Part shown: positions 1-11,497 of the stretch, piece by piece | Numbering within the stretch: position 1 is the first letter of the stretch | Layout of the letters: each line of letters begins with the position of its first letter | Source: Phyto melanocephala | Taxonomy: Eukaryota; Arthropoda; Insecta; Diptera; Rhinophoridae | DNA length: 64,000 nt | NCBI GenBank assembly: GCA_941918925.1 | Contig: OW799233.1 | Location: 138,572,223 to 138,636,222 of the forward strand | Direction of reading: 5' to 3' | Program-made: the position numbers and the translations under genes | Notes under the pieces: generated by a model | What the model was told of the DNA's origin: nothing | The model's database searches: none | Seen by the model: the letters and a program-made list of their open reading frames with translations, nothing else

Positions 1-78
1 TGAGTCCGATCGGTTTTACAGTTTCGGAGTCTATAGCTAACACATACACACAGAGTTTCACTTTTATATATATATAGA
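1..78 (-). mobile_element. Helitron 5' end, cut by the window edge
   Basis: Read on the minus strand, this stretch starts with TC and then TATATATATA. It is nearly identical to the first ~78 bases of the complete Helitron at 59591-60699, including the words CTCTGTGTGT and TAGCTATAGACTCCGAAAC. The base outside TC is A, as expected for a Helitron inserted between A and T. The rest of the element lies left of the window. It has no coding capacity here. Confidence 0.75.
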
Positions 79-965
79 TTTAATAATTTAACTGAATTTT
101 TAAATCTAATTTTTTAATTATCAAAAATGAAATTTTTTTATCATAGTTGATATAGTGTTAATATAATATAGAATCAATATTTAAAGTAAATTTAATATTA
201 TTTGTTTTTGGTTTAGAAGCGTCTTCAGTTAATTGAATTTGGGGAATCTCCGGTGAATGTGTACATTTCTGTTATTTGTTTAACAAATATTTTAAAAATG
301 TTGTAATAATAAAAAATTAGGAAATTTAGTCAATAATTTTAACATGAAGAATTTATGTTGATATAAAAATAGCCTGTGACCGCGACTTCAACTTCTGCGT
401 AGTTATCGGCACTAAAGGTAGCCTCTTCATGTGATTACTCAGGCTGTTAGATATCTAAGTGGCAAATATCATTAAAATCCGTTTGGTAATTTTTAAGTAA
501 AAATCTTAAGAAATTTAAACAAACAAACATTTATATTTATTAAATTAGTGATATAGAATTTAAAGCAAATATTTAAGAAAAAATATTTCTATAGACGACG
601 TTTCTTCGTTAGTACCTGTAAATTTTGGACACTCGATACCTTTGAACAATCGACTAACTAAATAAAAACAAAATATTTTCGCAAAATTTCGCGAATTAGC
701 CTGACTATTGTTGTAAAGGTTAGCCTATGTGTTAATCAATGTTGTTGTCTATCTGTGTGCCCAATTTCATTTAGTTCCGTTTAGCCGTTTTTGCGAGATT
801 CAGTAACATTTAATTTATTAAATAGGATTACATCGAAAGTCAATTTATTTTTGTAAAATTATCGGAATACTAACGGAAAACAATATGCATCATATTTATG
901 AACTTAAATTGTCAATGCTAATTGTAAATAATTTTTACAAAAAATTAAATTGTATTTTTTTTAAT
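79..965. other. AT-rich stretch without a recognisable gene
   Basis: No convincing open frame is seen. A slightly less AT-rich part (about 320-480 and 600-800) resembles the non-coding interior of fly transposons but has no second copy in this window to confirm it. Confidence 0.5.
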
Positions 966-1423
966 AATTCGGCTTGAGGTGAATTATTGAAAATTATTTA
1001 TTTTATTTTATTTTATTTTATTTTATTTATTGAAAAATAATAATTTTATTTTTAAATTGATAATATTTTTATTTTTAAAATATTTATTTTCAATATTTGT
1101 TTTTTTCCCAATATTTCGATCAAACTACGTTCATCATCTTTAGGGCATTTGAAATAAACAGTCATTATATAAGAACACATATAATATTTAACACAAAAAA
1201 AAAATATAAAGGAATTAAAATTACAATTATTTTTGATAATAAAATTTAACGTCAACGAAGTTTGATGGAAATATTGGAAAAAAACAAATATTGAAAATAA
1301 ATATTTTAAAAATAAAAATATTATCAATTTAAAAATAAAATTATTATTTTTCAATAAATAAAATAAAATTAAATAAAATAAAATAAAATAAATAATTATC
1401 AACAATTGACCTCAAGCCGAATT
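966..1423. mobile_element. Foldback element with ~170-bp inverted arms
   Basis: The outer 15 bases, AATTCGGCTTGAGGT, return inverted at 1409-1423. The match continues inward through the TTTTA runs and the TATTTTCAATATTTG segment, giving arms of about 170 bp around a ~115-bp centre. The whole unit could fold into one long hairpin. Each arm carries, at 1107-1144 and inverted at about 1251-1277, the hairpin motif described under findings. The open frame on the minus strand here follows from the AT-rich palindrome and is not a gene. The mobilising family is unknown; the hairpin motif points toward Penelope-like elements, but only as inference. Confidence 0.6.
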
Positions 1424-1537
1424 AATAAAAAAAGACAACCATAATAATAAGGTCAACTGAAATAATATATTACAAAAAATTCAATTTTTAAATGTTAAAA
1501 CTATTTTGGTTGAACTTTTGTAAAATTTTAAAATATT

Positions 1538-1700
1538 ATTGGTTCGGCTAGAGGTCATAATTGTTATGAATAAATTTCAAAAGATTAGCACAATTGTATT
1601 TTCTTTTTTAATTTATTTATTTTAAATTAATATTTTTCCCACAATTTCGATCAACTTCGTTGATCATCTTCAGGGAATCTGAAATAAACATATATTTTAG
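1538..1700 (-). mobile_element. Partial relative of the 966-1423 foldback element
   Basis: The left edge GGTTCGGCTAGAGGTCA resembles the terminus of the preceding foldback element. The right part (1638-1674) has the same order of ATTTCG, a short stem, and ATCTTCAGG, followed by CTGAAATAAAC as in the first copy. No second arm is present, so it is either a solo arm or a truncated copy. Confidence 0.45.
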
Positions 1701-3529
1701 AAAAAGCAACACTTAAAAAATTAACACAGAAATTAATTTTTTTTAATAATAATCTTGCAATAACTTTGTATGGCAGTAGGGATCAAAAATACGTGTTTCA
1801 TGTTTCTTAAAAGAATTAAGTGTCCCCCAGAGCAATTCATTGCTAGCACTGAGTTCCGTGCCATCTCAAGCAACTATATTAAGCGCAGATCCAGCTTATA
1901 CATGCTTTGTAAGTGTTTGTTAAAATATATGAATTACGTGATCTATTTCGGTCAAAACTATTATTTATCCAAGTGGAAAAAATTGGTATAAAGAGACAAA
2001 TATCCTTCTCACTTTTGAAGCCGATTTTAAACGATCGGCTGTAAGTTGTCTGTTAAATGAAATAGATTGAATAATAGAATGCATTCAAATAAATAATAAC
2101 TTGTTTTAAATATCTTAATAAAACAACAAATAAATCCAAACGTTTCACTTGTATACAAAGCTGACATATAGACTAAGCGCCAGTGTTTGAAATTTCAAAC
2201 AGTCTTTTCTTGGAAAATGGGGAAAATATTTTTTGACCAGATTTTTTAAATCAGTTGGTTCTAATTACCCTAAAAAGCAACTTTTTTTATAACAAATAAA
2301 AATTTAATTTTAGAGCGAATGGTCTTGAATAATAGAATGCAGTCGATATGTAATAAATAAACAATAAATTTTGTTAATCTATATATAAAAATTTAATTAT
2401 TATTGGTAGGATATAATAATAATGATTAAGATTTTATCCAATGTAACCCCAATAATATTTGTACCAAATAAATAATAGAATATAATAAACTATAGAAAAA
2501 TATATAAATTCCAAAATGTCAGATGCATTACTTTGTTAACCCTGTCAATATGGGTATTAAAGAGAATGGCTTCTCTACGCTAAAGGTTAAAAAAAATTCG
2601 ATACGGTCAAATATATCACTAAGTAATTATGTATTAGCGACCGTTAGTTTTTGTTATTGTTTTAGCTAAATGGACTTCTCTACATACATATACATATAGT
2701 ATTCAGAATTCACATATGTATATTTTTAATGGAATTTGTAACGTGAATGATCCTTATATAAATATTAAATGAAGTTTTTATGTTTATTATATTTACAATA
2801 TTATTGCTTTTATGTTTTATAAATTTTTATTGTTTATATTTTGTTTAATTGTGTCATGATTATTTTTGCTTTTACTGTATTTTATTTTAACAAGTATCAT
2901 TGAGTGTAATTCTTAAATTTATATCATTTACTTTAAAAACAATTCCACTCATTTGCTCTTTAATACATATGTTAAAAATCATTTTGTAACTGTTTGTTTC
3001 TCAATTATAACATTCACTCAATTCTGTACTTTATTTTGTCATTTCATAAAATTTAAATATAAGAATAGATCAAACTAAAATTACATTCATTCCATACTGA
3101 GATCTTGATCAATAAACACGCCTAAAAATTGATACCTTATTTTTTATTAATATATATATAAAATAATTTATTATATAATTTATTATATAATATTAATATT
3201 ATTTATATAATTTATTATATAATTTATTATATTATTGCAAATTAATACTGTAGAAATTATTATATCTCAGTACTTTATATGTCAATTTTGTTCCTTAAGC
3301 TGCCTTTGCATCATTCGATTTCTCATCTGAGTTGAGTTATTAAACATTAGTTTAATGCTCTCTTTGTATCCAAATATTATAAAATTTTTTAAAGTTGACT
3401 TAAATGTACTTTTGAGGAGCTATTCTAAATTAAAAAATTCATAGATTTGATGTATGGAAGTTAGTCAGTTGTTAAGCTCAGATGGGAAGTCACGTAGTGT
3501 AAAAGTAACATTATCACCACTCACAGTTT
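1701..3529. other. AT-rich stretch, no supported gene
   Basis: A patch near 1790-1905 is less AT-rich and open but has no recognisable homology. Low-complexity ATAATTTATTAT repeats lie at 3155-3238. Nothing else could be assigned. Confidence 0.5.
3155..3238. repeat. AT-only palindromic low-complexity repeat
   Basis: Reiterated ATAATTTATTATAT words form a self-complementary run made almost wholly of A and T. Such runs arise by slippage and can extrude as cruciforms; no function is implied. Confidence 0.7.
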
Positions 3530-3948
3530 GAAGACCGAACTGGCAATTATAGGGTGAACTTTTTAATTGACATTTATTTTCTTTAAAAAAATTTTGGCCG
3601 GTATCTTTGTTGATAATTTACCCATAAAACCAAAATTTTTTGTAAATGTTGCCAAAGATACATATTTTACATATACGAAGCAAATGTTTCAAGAACTTTC
3701 ATGGCAGCTGCAAAATTTCACTTTCTTTTGGTAAAAAGCAGAGACATTTGTGTTATTTCGTCCATATCTCAGTTTTTAATGTGCTCACATAACTGATTTT
3801 GAGTACAAAATTTTTGAAAGCATATCCAATAAATTAGTACCATATAAATGTCTGAGGTATTCTGGGGCTTTAAAAAGTTGACTTCAGCATGCACACGGAC
3901 AGACGGACTTACCTAAATCAATTCCTATCTATACTGATTCAGAATAAA
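3530..3948. repeat. Non-coding transposon-like relic
   Basis: The text has the flavour of fly non-coding repeats: a CATATCTCAG word, and at the right end CACACGGACAGACGGAC, close to the GGACAGACGGACAGACGG tract of the abundant repeat next door. It ends where the 3951 element begins. No coding potential is seen and the family is not recognised. Confidence 0.3.
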
Positions 3949-4091
3949 CTAGTAAGAGCACTATATTCGGCTGTGCCGAATCTTTTATACCCACCACCAA
4001 TTTTGTGTACATTTAAAGCACAATATTTATTATTTTGTTAATCGCTATTGAATAATATCTTTATAATAAAATATGTATCACTTTCTTTGTA

Positions 4092-4709
4092 GAGGGTGGT
4101 TAAATTTTTTAGGGCCCATGTTGAAGGTGAACTACACCTAGTCTTTAAATTTGTTTTCTGCATTTCACTTGACATTTCTCAATCTCAAACTTACTCAATT
4201 TGATCCGTGGAAAGATATGCAAATGAGCAACGCTTTAAAGTTATTCAGGTTTTTTATAAAAATGGGCGTTCAAATCAAAATGCATTTTGTGCACTTCGTG
4301 ATTATTTTGGTCAACATAAACGTTCAAATTCGTCCACAATCGGGAGAATTGTAAAAAATATTTAAATTCTGCAAAACAGGTCTGTATAAAATGTTAGAAA
4401 ATCTTTGAATGCCTTCTTAGTTCGTTGAATGAGAACCATTGCTGTTTTTTGCGATAGTGTGACAAAAGAGCAGTCAACCTCGCCTCGTCATCATGCCCAA
4501 CAATTGAGCATCAACATTGTCATTGAAAATTTGGACCATCAGATAGAGGAGTGGCGCCAAGGATGGGGGGGGCCATTTGGCCGATATTTTGTTAAATACA
4601 TAATTGAACCATACAAATATTATCATTATAAAAAGAAATAATAATAGTTTCTTAAATAATTTGTGTTTTATTTAAATTCAATATCGGTCCTTAAAGTTTA
4701 ACCACCCTT
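4092..4709 (+). mobile_element. Internally deleted mariner-like element nested in copy 1
   Basis: The ends GAGGGTGGTTAAA and TTTAACCACCCTT are inverted and flanked by TA on both sides. The empty site survives in copy 3 at about 38247, where CTTTCTTTG runs directly into TATAAC. Translated pieces give a mariner-type N-terminal helix-turn-helix region (a VIQVYYKNG-like stretch in the better copy at 46.8 kb) and later a bit resembling a mariner linker; the catalytic centre is deleted. The three open frames here are fragments of that decayed transposase. Related relics are at 11340, 44648 and 46330. Confidence 0.8.
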
Positions 4710-4729
4710 TATAACTTCGATATGCTACT

Positions 4730-5500
4730 AAAATGCTTTTGTAAATGTAGTCTTTCAATGAAAGTGGGCGTTAAAGTAATCGTGTCAATAAAGTTTCTGC
4801 TAATAAATACAACTTAGATATTTCAATATAGTCCTTTATTTTCCCATAAACTTTGTCAATAGAGAAATTACATGAATTTAAGATAAACCGTTATGGGAGG
4901 TGGGCGTTAAAGTGAGCGTGTTACCTAAACTTTTTGGCACAACGACTACATTGATCAGAAGGATATACGAAGCAAATTTGATCATCATACCTCTAATTTT
5001 GGCGGTTTTATGAGCGTTTAAATTTCATTAACGGTAGATAACGTGAAAAGTGGGCGTTATAGTAGGCATGTCAAAGCTGTTTTTGCGAATGAGTACAACT
5101 GAGGTGTTTCAATATAACCCTTTATTATTCCAAAATCTCTATTAATAGAGAAATTATATGAATTTTAGGTAAAACGTTATATGGGAGGTGGGCGTAAAAA
5201 ATGGCGTGGCACCTCAATTTTCTTGCACAGTAATTACATTGCCTAGAGGCATATCCGTAGCAAATTTGATCATCACACCTCTAATTTTGGCGGTTTTATG
5301 AGCTTTTAAATTTCATTAACGGTAGTTAACGTGAAAAGTGGGCGTTATAGTAGGCGTGTCAAAGTTGTTTTTGCTAATGAGTACAACTTAGGTGTTTCAA
5401 TATAGCCCTTTATTATTCCAAAATCTTTATTAATAGAGAAATTATATGAATTTTAGGTAAAACGTTATATGGGAGGTGGGCGTAAAAGTGGGCGTGGCAC
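4730..5500 (+). repeat. 288-bp internal tandem repeat of the abundant element (copy 1)
   Basis: The word CTCTAATTTTGGCGGTTTTA begins at 4991 and again at 5279, exactly 288 bases apart. Each unit also has GTGGGCGTTATAGTAGGC, TTTCAATATA and GGGAGGTGGGCGT in the same order. A more diverged unit precedes them and a partial unit follows, so about three units are present. The copy at 11199 has more. Confidence 0.8.
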
Positions 5501-6124
5501 ATTGATTTTCCGTCACAAAAAAGTCCTTTTCTAAAAAGCAAAGTGTGCAAAATTTCAGAGTCGTACATCCAATTTTGTTGCTTTTCTGACGTTTTTGTTT
5601 TTAAATATACCGAAAAATACACTATGCGGTATAAATTTTCGTACATTTTGATCGATAACTCCTCTCCTAATGCATAGATTTTGTTCATTTTCGGGGAGAA
5701 ATATTGTTTTTACTCAGGAATTATATATTCGAAGTTTCATGAGTCTACGTTAATGCGTTTGGACACAATTCCATTTTATTCGATGTTTGAAGGACACGGT
5801 TTTTTCAACCTACTCTTGCTTTTCGAGCTATAACTCTCTTCCTAATATTCCTATTTAGGCCATTTTCAATACCAAACAAACCTTGTCTATAAGAAATATT
5901 CTGGCAAAATTTGAGCCCCCTAGCTTTTTCGGTGCGACCTCTATCGTGCTTTCAACAGACGGACAGACGGACAGACGGACGGACATAGCTAGATCGTCAT
6001 CAAATCAAACCCTGATTCAGAATATATATACTTTATGGGGTCTAAAATGGATATTTCGATGTGTTACAAACGGAATGACAAAATGAATATACCCCCACCA
6101 TTTTTTTGGTGGCGGGTATAAAAA

Positions 6125-6906
6125 TATTCAGTTGAATACGTTTATTGCAGGCATTAACTTCTCATCCCAATGCATAGTGAATACACTGTGTCACTCGCTA
6201 TCAACTGGTATCTATCGTGGGCTGCCACAAGTTTTCGAAAAAAGCAAATCCTTTCCTTCTCTTTTTTTTAAAGGCAGTAAAAAGTGACTTTAAACGGAAT
6301 TGATGGATGGATGTCTGTTTGTTTCTGCTAATAACCGAGATTTTTTTTCTCTTCGCCAAAGATTGCAATCCACTCTTACCAAAAAGCGCGGTCTAGCAGA
6401 TTCTCACTGCCTTTGCAAAAAAATTTTGTCTTCATCGATTTTAAATGACAAACATTTTGCACTCTCGTGTGAAGGATATGAAAAAGAAAGTTTTCTTAAG
6501 TACAAATTTCACAAATTTAATGTGAGAGCTTTAAGATTATAAAAAACTTATTCTTTCAAGGTTTGAGTAATACATATTTATGTTCTCAAATAAACGCTGA
6601 TTTAAAATCCCTATTAAATCTTTGAAAGTTGTTCACAATCTTCACCATTCGAATCCCGCACTACTGTTGCAAAGCAAAACATTGAATTTGTTGTAATGAG
6701 TTTAATAAAATTTAACAATTAAAAGTTTCTGTGTCAACTGTTTTAAAGGCAAAGGGACAAAACATCAACTGACTTAACAAAATGTATTAAATAAATGAGG
6801 ATTTGTCAATAAATATTCAACTCATTGGGAAAGGATATTACAGTTCGGTGAATATTGAAAATAATACTAGCTCAATAAAAGGTGTCTTTGGTTACCTACC
6901 ATAGTA
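6125..6906. other. No supported gene
   Basis: An 80-residue open frame at 6300-6542 is open by chance as far as can be judged: it has no recognisable motif and no neighbours. The rest is AT-rich spacer. Confidence 0.4.
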
Positions 6907-7834
6907 CCGGGTGTTTTTTTACATGTTTGTTTTTCGAATAGAGATAAAACTGGCATGTTGTGGTCAAATCTGGCAACTCTAATGTCACTTATGTTCAGTT
7001 TGGTTTGCCATTTCATCATGAACAGGTTGATAAAAGAACAACGCTTGCAAATCGTCCAAATTTATTTCGAAAATAACGGTTCAGTTCGCGAAGTTTACCG
7101 CGAAGTTTTGTTCAGTGATGAGGCTCATTTTTGGTTGAATGGCTACGTCAACAAGCAAAATTGCCGCATTTGGAGTGAAGAGAATCCACATGTGACCCTT
7201 GAGACGCCATTACATCCACAAAAACTGACTGTTTGGTGTGCTCTATGGGCTGGTGGAGTCATTGGGCCATACTTCTTCCGAAATAATGCTGGAGAGGCAG
7301 TTACCATTAATGGAGACCGGTATAGAGCCATGATAACCGACTATTTTGTTCCCGAATTGGATGGCATGAATGTGGATGAGTTGTGGTTCCAACAAGACGG
7401 CGCTACATGCAACACAGCGCACGCCACAATCGATTTATTGAAGGAAACATTCGATGAGCGCATAATTTCGCGGAATGGACCTGTCAATTGGCCACCAAGA
7501 TCGTGTGATTTGACACCATTGGATTATTTTCTTTGGGGATATGTGAAGTCGCTCGTCTACGCCAACAAACCAGAAACGTTAGGGGAATTGGAAGCCAACA
7601 TTCGTGGCGTTATTGCCGACATACGGCCCCATATGCTCGAAAAAGTGGTTAAAAATTGGACCTGTAGAATTGGCTTTATTCGAACCAGCCGCGGCGGCCA
7701 CATGCCTGAAATCATATTTAAACATTAATGGCATAAAATTATCCTTCCAATAAAGCCAAATTGATGGTCATTAAAACGATTTTCTTGTGTTTTATTTCAA
7801 TTCGAAGTTCTATACCACTGAAAAAAACACCCGG
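6907..7834 (+). mobile_element. DD41D mariner-like element, internally deleted
   Basis: Perfect 14-bp inverted termini CCGGGTGTTTTTTT open at 6907 and close at 7834, and both sides carry TA, the standard target of the IS630-Tc1-mariner superfamily. The 928-bp unit contains one open frame with all three catalytic aspartates. Complete elements of this superfamily are about 1.3 kb; the missing ~350 bp correspond to the helix-turn-helix to catalytic-domain join of the transposase. Clean ends and an open frame make it one of the younger elements in the window. Confidence 0.9.
7018..7728 (+). pseudogene. Mariner transposase (DD41D), N-terminal domain deleted in frame
   Basis: A transposase cuts the element at its inverted repeats and inserts it at TA. 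The methionine at 7018 is preferred over 6955 because the mariner-like text (NRLIKEQRLQIVQIYFEN) starts there. Numbering from 6955, the catalytic aspartates are D55 in FSDEAHF, D148 in QQDGAT and D190 in LTPLDYF; 41 residues separate the last two, the DD41D spacing reported for the rosa group of tephritid flies. The text jumps in frame from VREVYRE to VLFSDEAH, removing roughly 100 residues that would hold most of the DNA-binding helix-turn-helix motifs and the linker. The catalytic domain is intact by motif and ends in a normal stop followed by AATAAAG at 7749. The product is unlikely to bind its ends, so it is probably inactive. Confidence 0.85.
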
Positions 7835-9125
7835 TAGTTATAAACCATATAATTTGACCCCATCCTAAAATAATAGCACACTAATGTGACACGTCTCCTC
7901 AAAATAATGTATCAGAATAAAAATGTCTTAAAAAAAACCTTAAGACTAATTTTGTTTCCTCATCCACTCTTAGGTATTTTGATTAAAGGACATAAAAAAA
8001 TTAATTAAATTAAAAACCTAAACGAAGAGCTTTGTATATTTGTTGTTCTTCTTTCATACAAAAATTAATGCTATTGACATTCATATATAATATGATATAT
8101 TTTTTGTATATCCTTTTATTTCTCATTTCTTTAAAACAATATTAAGAGGAAACATTTTATAGAAAAGATTCGTTCCATATAAGCAATTTTGCTTAAGCAA
8201 AACAAATGCTTCTGTTTTGTAATTAAATAATTTTTTGTTAAGACTTTTAATTATTTTTGCCTAAAGTTGGTTGAATTCAATGTTCATTTTAAAGCACAAA
8301 TGTAACAAACTGCACATTTTTATGTTAAAGTTACATTTTATTTAAGTAGTTAATTTAAAATAGTAAAAAGTTGTTACTTAACTATTGCATAAGGAAGTAG
8401 GTAAGAATTTTTACACTCTAAAAATAAAATCGAATCGATAATTAAATTTCTTGCTAATCCAATAATTGAGTTCTTGTATTCTAACTTTTTTAAGCAAGTC
8501 AAGAAATATCCCAGAGGCAAAACAGAGTTTTAAATTTCACTCCTTCTAGAAACATAATAGATTATAAATGTTAGACTTCCATAAACAGCGTTCCAGAATA
8601 CCGTTTAATTTAAATTTAAAAATCCGATAATCATTCTTACTCTCCCTCTTTAAGGATGGGGAAAGGATATATATTCTGATATGCATTTTTTATATTTTAG
8701 CATTCTTAGTAAAAATAAGAAAAATATTTAAACTTTTATTAATATCAGATAAACTATTAAAATTAAAAAATATAAAAAACAAAAAACAAAGACTTTAGCA
8801 TTTTCCGAGGTGATGATTTTCAAAAGTTATTCCGTTTCGGATTATTAATTGGCTTATTTTTTTCCGATTATGCCATAATGGTGTGGTATCTATTTTATCT
8901 CTAGACGTTCACAATTCACATGCGGGTTTATTTTACTCTTGCATTACAGAAGATTCCAAGAATCAACTTTTTCGTTCACAAAGGTCTTTATAACTTAATT
9001 GGCTACAATACGCAGCTTTGTTATCAGTCTACTTTCTTTAAGTTTTTAGTTAAATTTAGTTTTCTAAAAAGAGAATTTACAGTGGTAGTCTCCAAACAGT
9101 CTGTTTTCAGAAATTTTTTTAACAG
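7835..9125. other. No supported gene
   Basis: AT-rich spacer. The upstream part of the open frame beginning at 8920 overlaps this region; a polypyrimidine tract ending CATTACAG at about 8949 could be a splice acceptor, but no upstream exon was found. Confidence 0.4.
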
Positions 9126-9234
9126 GTTTTCATACATGTGGTCGAAAGAGGTCTTCAACAGAAATCCTGCTAATAAGTGGAAGCACTTGCAAAGGGTAGC
9201 GAAGTCTAAGCGTCTGCTTAATATGGCTTATTAA
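9126..9234 (+). other. Exon-like stretch (possible terminal coding exon)
   Basis: A pyrimidine run ending TTTTTTTAACAG precedes position 9126. The frame then reads FSYMWSKEVFNRNP and continues through a basic segment ending KSKRLLNMAY before a TAA stop; an AATAAA polyadenylation-type hexamer follows at 9251. Composition is less AT-rich than its flanks. These are the parts of a last exon, but no donor-side exon and no protein family could be recognised, so this may be a decayed retrocopy or chance. The open frame also extends upstream to 8920. Confidence 0.3.
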
Positions 9235-11198
9235 GGCACTTATTGAGTTTTTAATAAAGCCTACTTATACATTCTTTTTTTCCGCTGAAATATTTACCAA
9301 ATGCTGAATACAAGTATAAAATCGAGAAAAAAGTTCTGTAGCTACACCATATTAAATACCGTCGCAACTTAACCTCGTGATTTGAAAATTTTCAGGTTAT
9401 CATATTATTATGCATATTCGCAAATGGAAATAGACTCTTTCCTGGAGTGATAATTATATTAAATTGCACAATCGCATAGTGGTCCAAATGGTTTTTCAAA
9501 GCCGTAGCAATATACGATCATAGACTTTATCAAAATAAACAGTCGCACAAATGGAAAAAGTCTCTTAAGTGAGCGTGGCAGATTTATTATTCGATCGACA
9601 AAAACAAACAACTTATCTGTTTCTATATTATTGCATGTCTTGTATATTCATTATTAATACACAAAACTAGCGCCACCTCATTAGTGTATGATATTGGCTC
9701 TTGCGAAGAAAATCAATTTTTGTTCTAATTTTTGATGCACTTGAAGTAGAAGAGTCTATGGTTCCAAAAATGTTTGCAGTTTTTCTTTTTTCCAGACTTG
9801 TAGAGGCTTCTTTCTTCTCTAATAATGGTGCAATGTTTTACGTTTTGATCTCTCACTTTTGTCTAAGAATTCCTTAGAAGGTCTACCAGAATCAGATATC
9901 GAAGGTCGATCTAAATACCCTTTACCGCGAGATCTTACATAAATCTCAGGTGAAATAACTAAAGGCCAATCTAGCCAATATTTGTGCGCAGCTTCAAACA
10001 GGATTCTGGTTCAATTAGCCGGAGTCCATTTTCAGAATACATACAAAAATTTTGAGCAGATTGCTTTACTCGATTGCAGCAGCAGCAACAAGACAACTGT
10101 GAACTGGTGAAATGAAAATATAATAGGAAAAAGTAATTTTTGCAACCGGTCTAAACTTTAAAATCTTTGTGTAAAAGTTTCTTGTGAACAATTGCAAGCA
10201 GTTTGTAGTATTTTAGGACACACGTAGGACAAAAATTTTTTGCATTTTGTCGAGCTTATAGTTTTATTGGCGATCAGATAAACAATATTGTTCTTAATTT
10301 TTCTTTATTGGTGCTTTAGAGATTACAATTCCAGGAACAACTGCATTAATTTTGATGTGATTCTGTTGAGGAATTTAACTTTTTGCGAAATATATAAATA
10401 TATAAACTATTTTAATTATTCTTTCTGAAAGTACAATTGGCAAGAAATCGACATATATATATGCAAAATAGATTTGTCAAAATTACAAATTAAAAAAATC
10501 AACTATATTTTTCTTTAATTAACAAAAAACTAGGTCTTGTAAGGAAAATTAAGCCATACAATTTTATTTAAACACCAAAAAGGCAATATATTTTAATACA
10601 AATAATAAACAATGGTACAAAACTCTTTATGTGATTTGTATTTTTCATTACAATATACCAGGAGAGAACATAAATTATTTGGTGCTATACGTAATTCATT
10701 CTTGATGCAGATGATGCGTTCTTGTCACTCATATTTTTTCATTTCCGCTTGTGAAGAACACACTCCAAAAACTATGTGTTCATTTTGTTTTTCTTATTTT
10801 TAGACAGATGACATTCTTTTCGTTGTTCTCTGTAAATAAGAACTAATATGTTTGAGTATTTCTTTGCTAGTTTGAAAGTGCGTTTTTGTGTATCTACACA
10901 ATATATAAGCCTTTGACTTTTGCTAAACACGGTCACATTGTCAGAATTCTTTTTTTTTTTCGCTATTTTCATTCGTTTTGTTACTTCCTTATGTTTAATG
11001 TATCTGCATCTATGTAAATGTAGAATAATGATCATTCTTTATTACATCTCTAGTGAGTAAGCACTCAATTTTAGCTGAAATATTAAACATAAAAATTTTA
11101 TAATACACGCGTTACTAAATTTACGACTTTCATTTGAATGATGCAGAAGAAGAGTAAAATATTTTTCTTGGTGGAAGTGCAACATAAAAGAGTAACAA
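9235..11198. other. No supported intact gene
   Basis: AT-rich spacer holding the short protein-like fragment at 9831-9935 and three short open frames between 10612 and 11035 that overlap on opposite strands and show no motifs. Confidence 0.4.
9831..9935 (-). pseudogene. Fragment of a transposon-type protein
   Basis: On the minus strand the text reads RSRGKGYLDRP and then GRPSKEFLDKSERSKRKTL, followed shortly by a stop. The GRPxKxFxxxSERSKRRKT pattern is familiar from unnamed proteins that occur in many copies in insect and cnidarian genomes; that memory is the only basis for the assignment. No ends of an element can be seen around it. Confidence 0.25.
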
Positions 11199-11497
11199 GT
11201 AAGAGCACTATATTCGGCTGTGCCGAATCTTTTATACCCACCACCAATTTTGTGTACATTTAAAGTACATTATTTATTATTTTGTTAATCACTATGGAAT
11301 AATCTCTTTAAAATAAAATATGTATTACTTTCTTTATAGAGGGTGGTTAATTTTTAACGGCCCCTGTTGAAGGTGAACCACACATAAGCAACAAGTTTTT
11401 TTTTGCATTTCATTTGACATTTCTCAATCTCAGACTAACTTAATTTGAACAGTGGAAAGATACCTAAATGAGCAACGCGTTAAAGTTATTCAGGTTT

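Larger units (their letters stand above)
3951..6124 (+). mobile_element. Abundant fly repeat, copy 1 (TTTATACCCACCACCAA termini)
   Basis: The left part is AGTAAGAGCACTATATTCGG, then the palindrome TTCGGCTGTGCCGAA, then TTTTATACCCACCACCAA (3983-4000). The right end is the inverse, TTGGTGGCGGGTATAAAA. The interior is non-coding: 288-bp tandem units, a run of GGACAGAC words near 5960, and the conserved AAGTATATATATTCT-type stretch (inverse) seen in many fly repeats. Three other copies lie at 11199, 38103 and 44513, with fragments at 17045 (inverted), 45961 and 49394. A mariner is nested at 4092-4709. The inverted termini suggest a non-autonomous DNA element, but no transposase was found to assign it. 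Confidence 0.8.

Noticed and set aside
1052..1405. 117-codon minus-strand frame
   Set aside because: It lies wholly in the AT-rich foldback element and consists of F, I, L and N runs.
1107..1674. Calling a canonical hammerhead ribozyme
   Set aside because: One extra base sits between CUGAAGA and stem II, and stems I and III could not be paired convincingly; kept as a hammerhead-like finding only.
1789..1905. Possible internal exon (CAG before, TTTGTAAGTG after, frame with KRIKCPPEQF)
   Set aside because: The splice-like sites are weak and no homology is recognised; short open patches of this length occur by chance.
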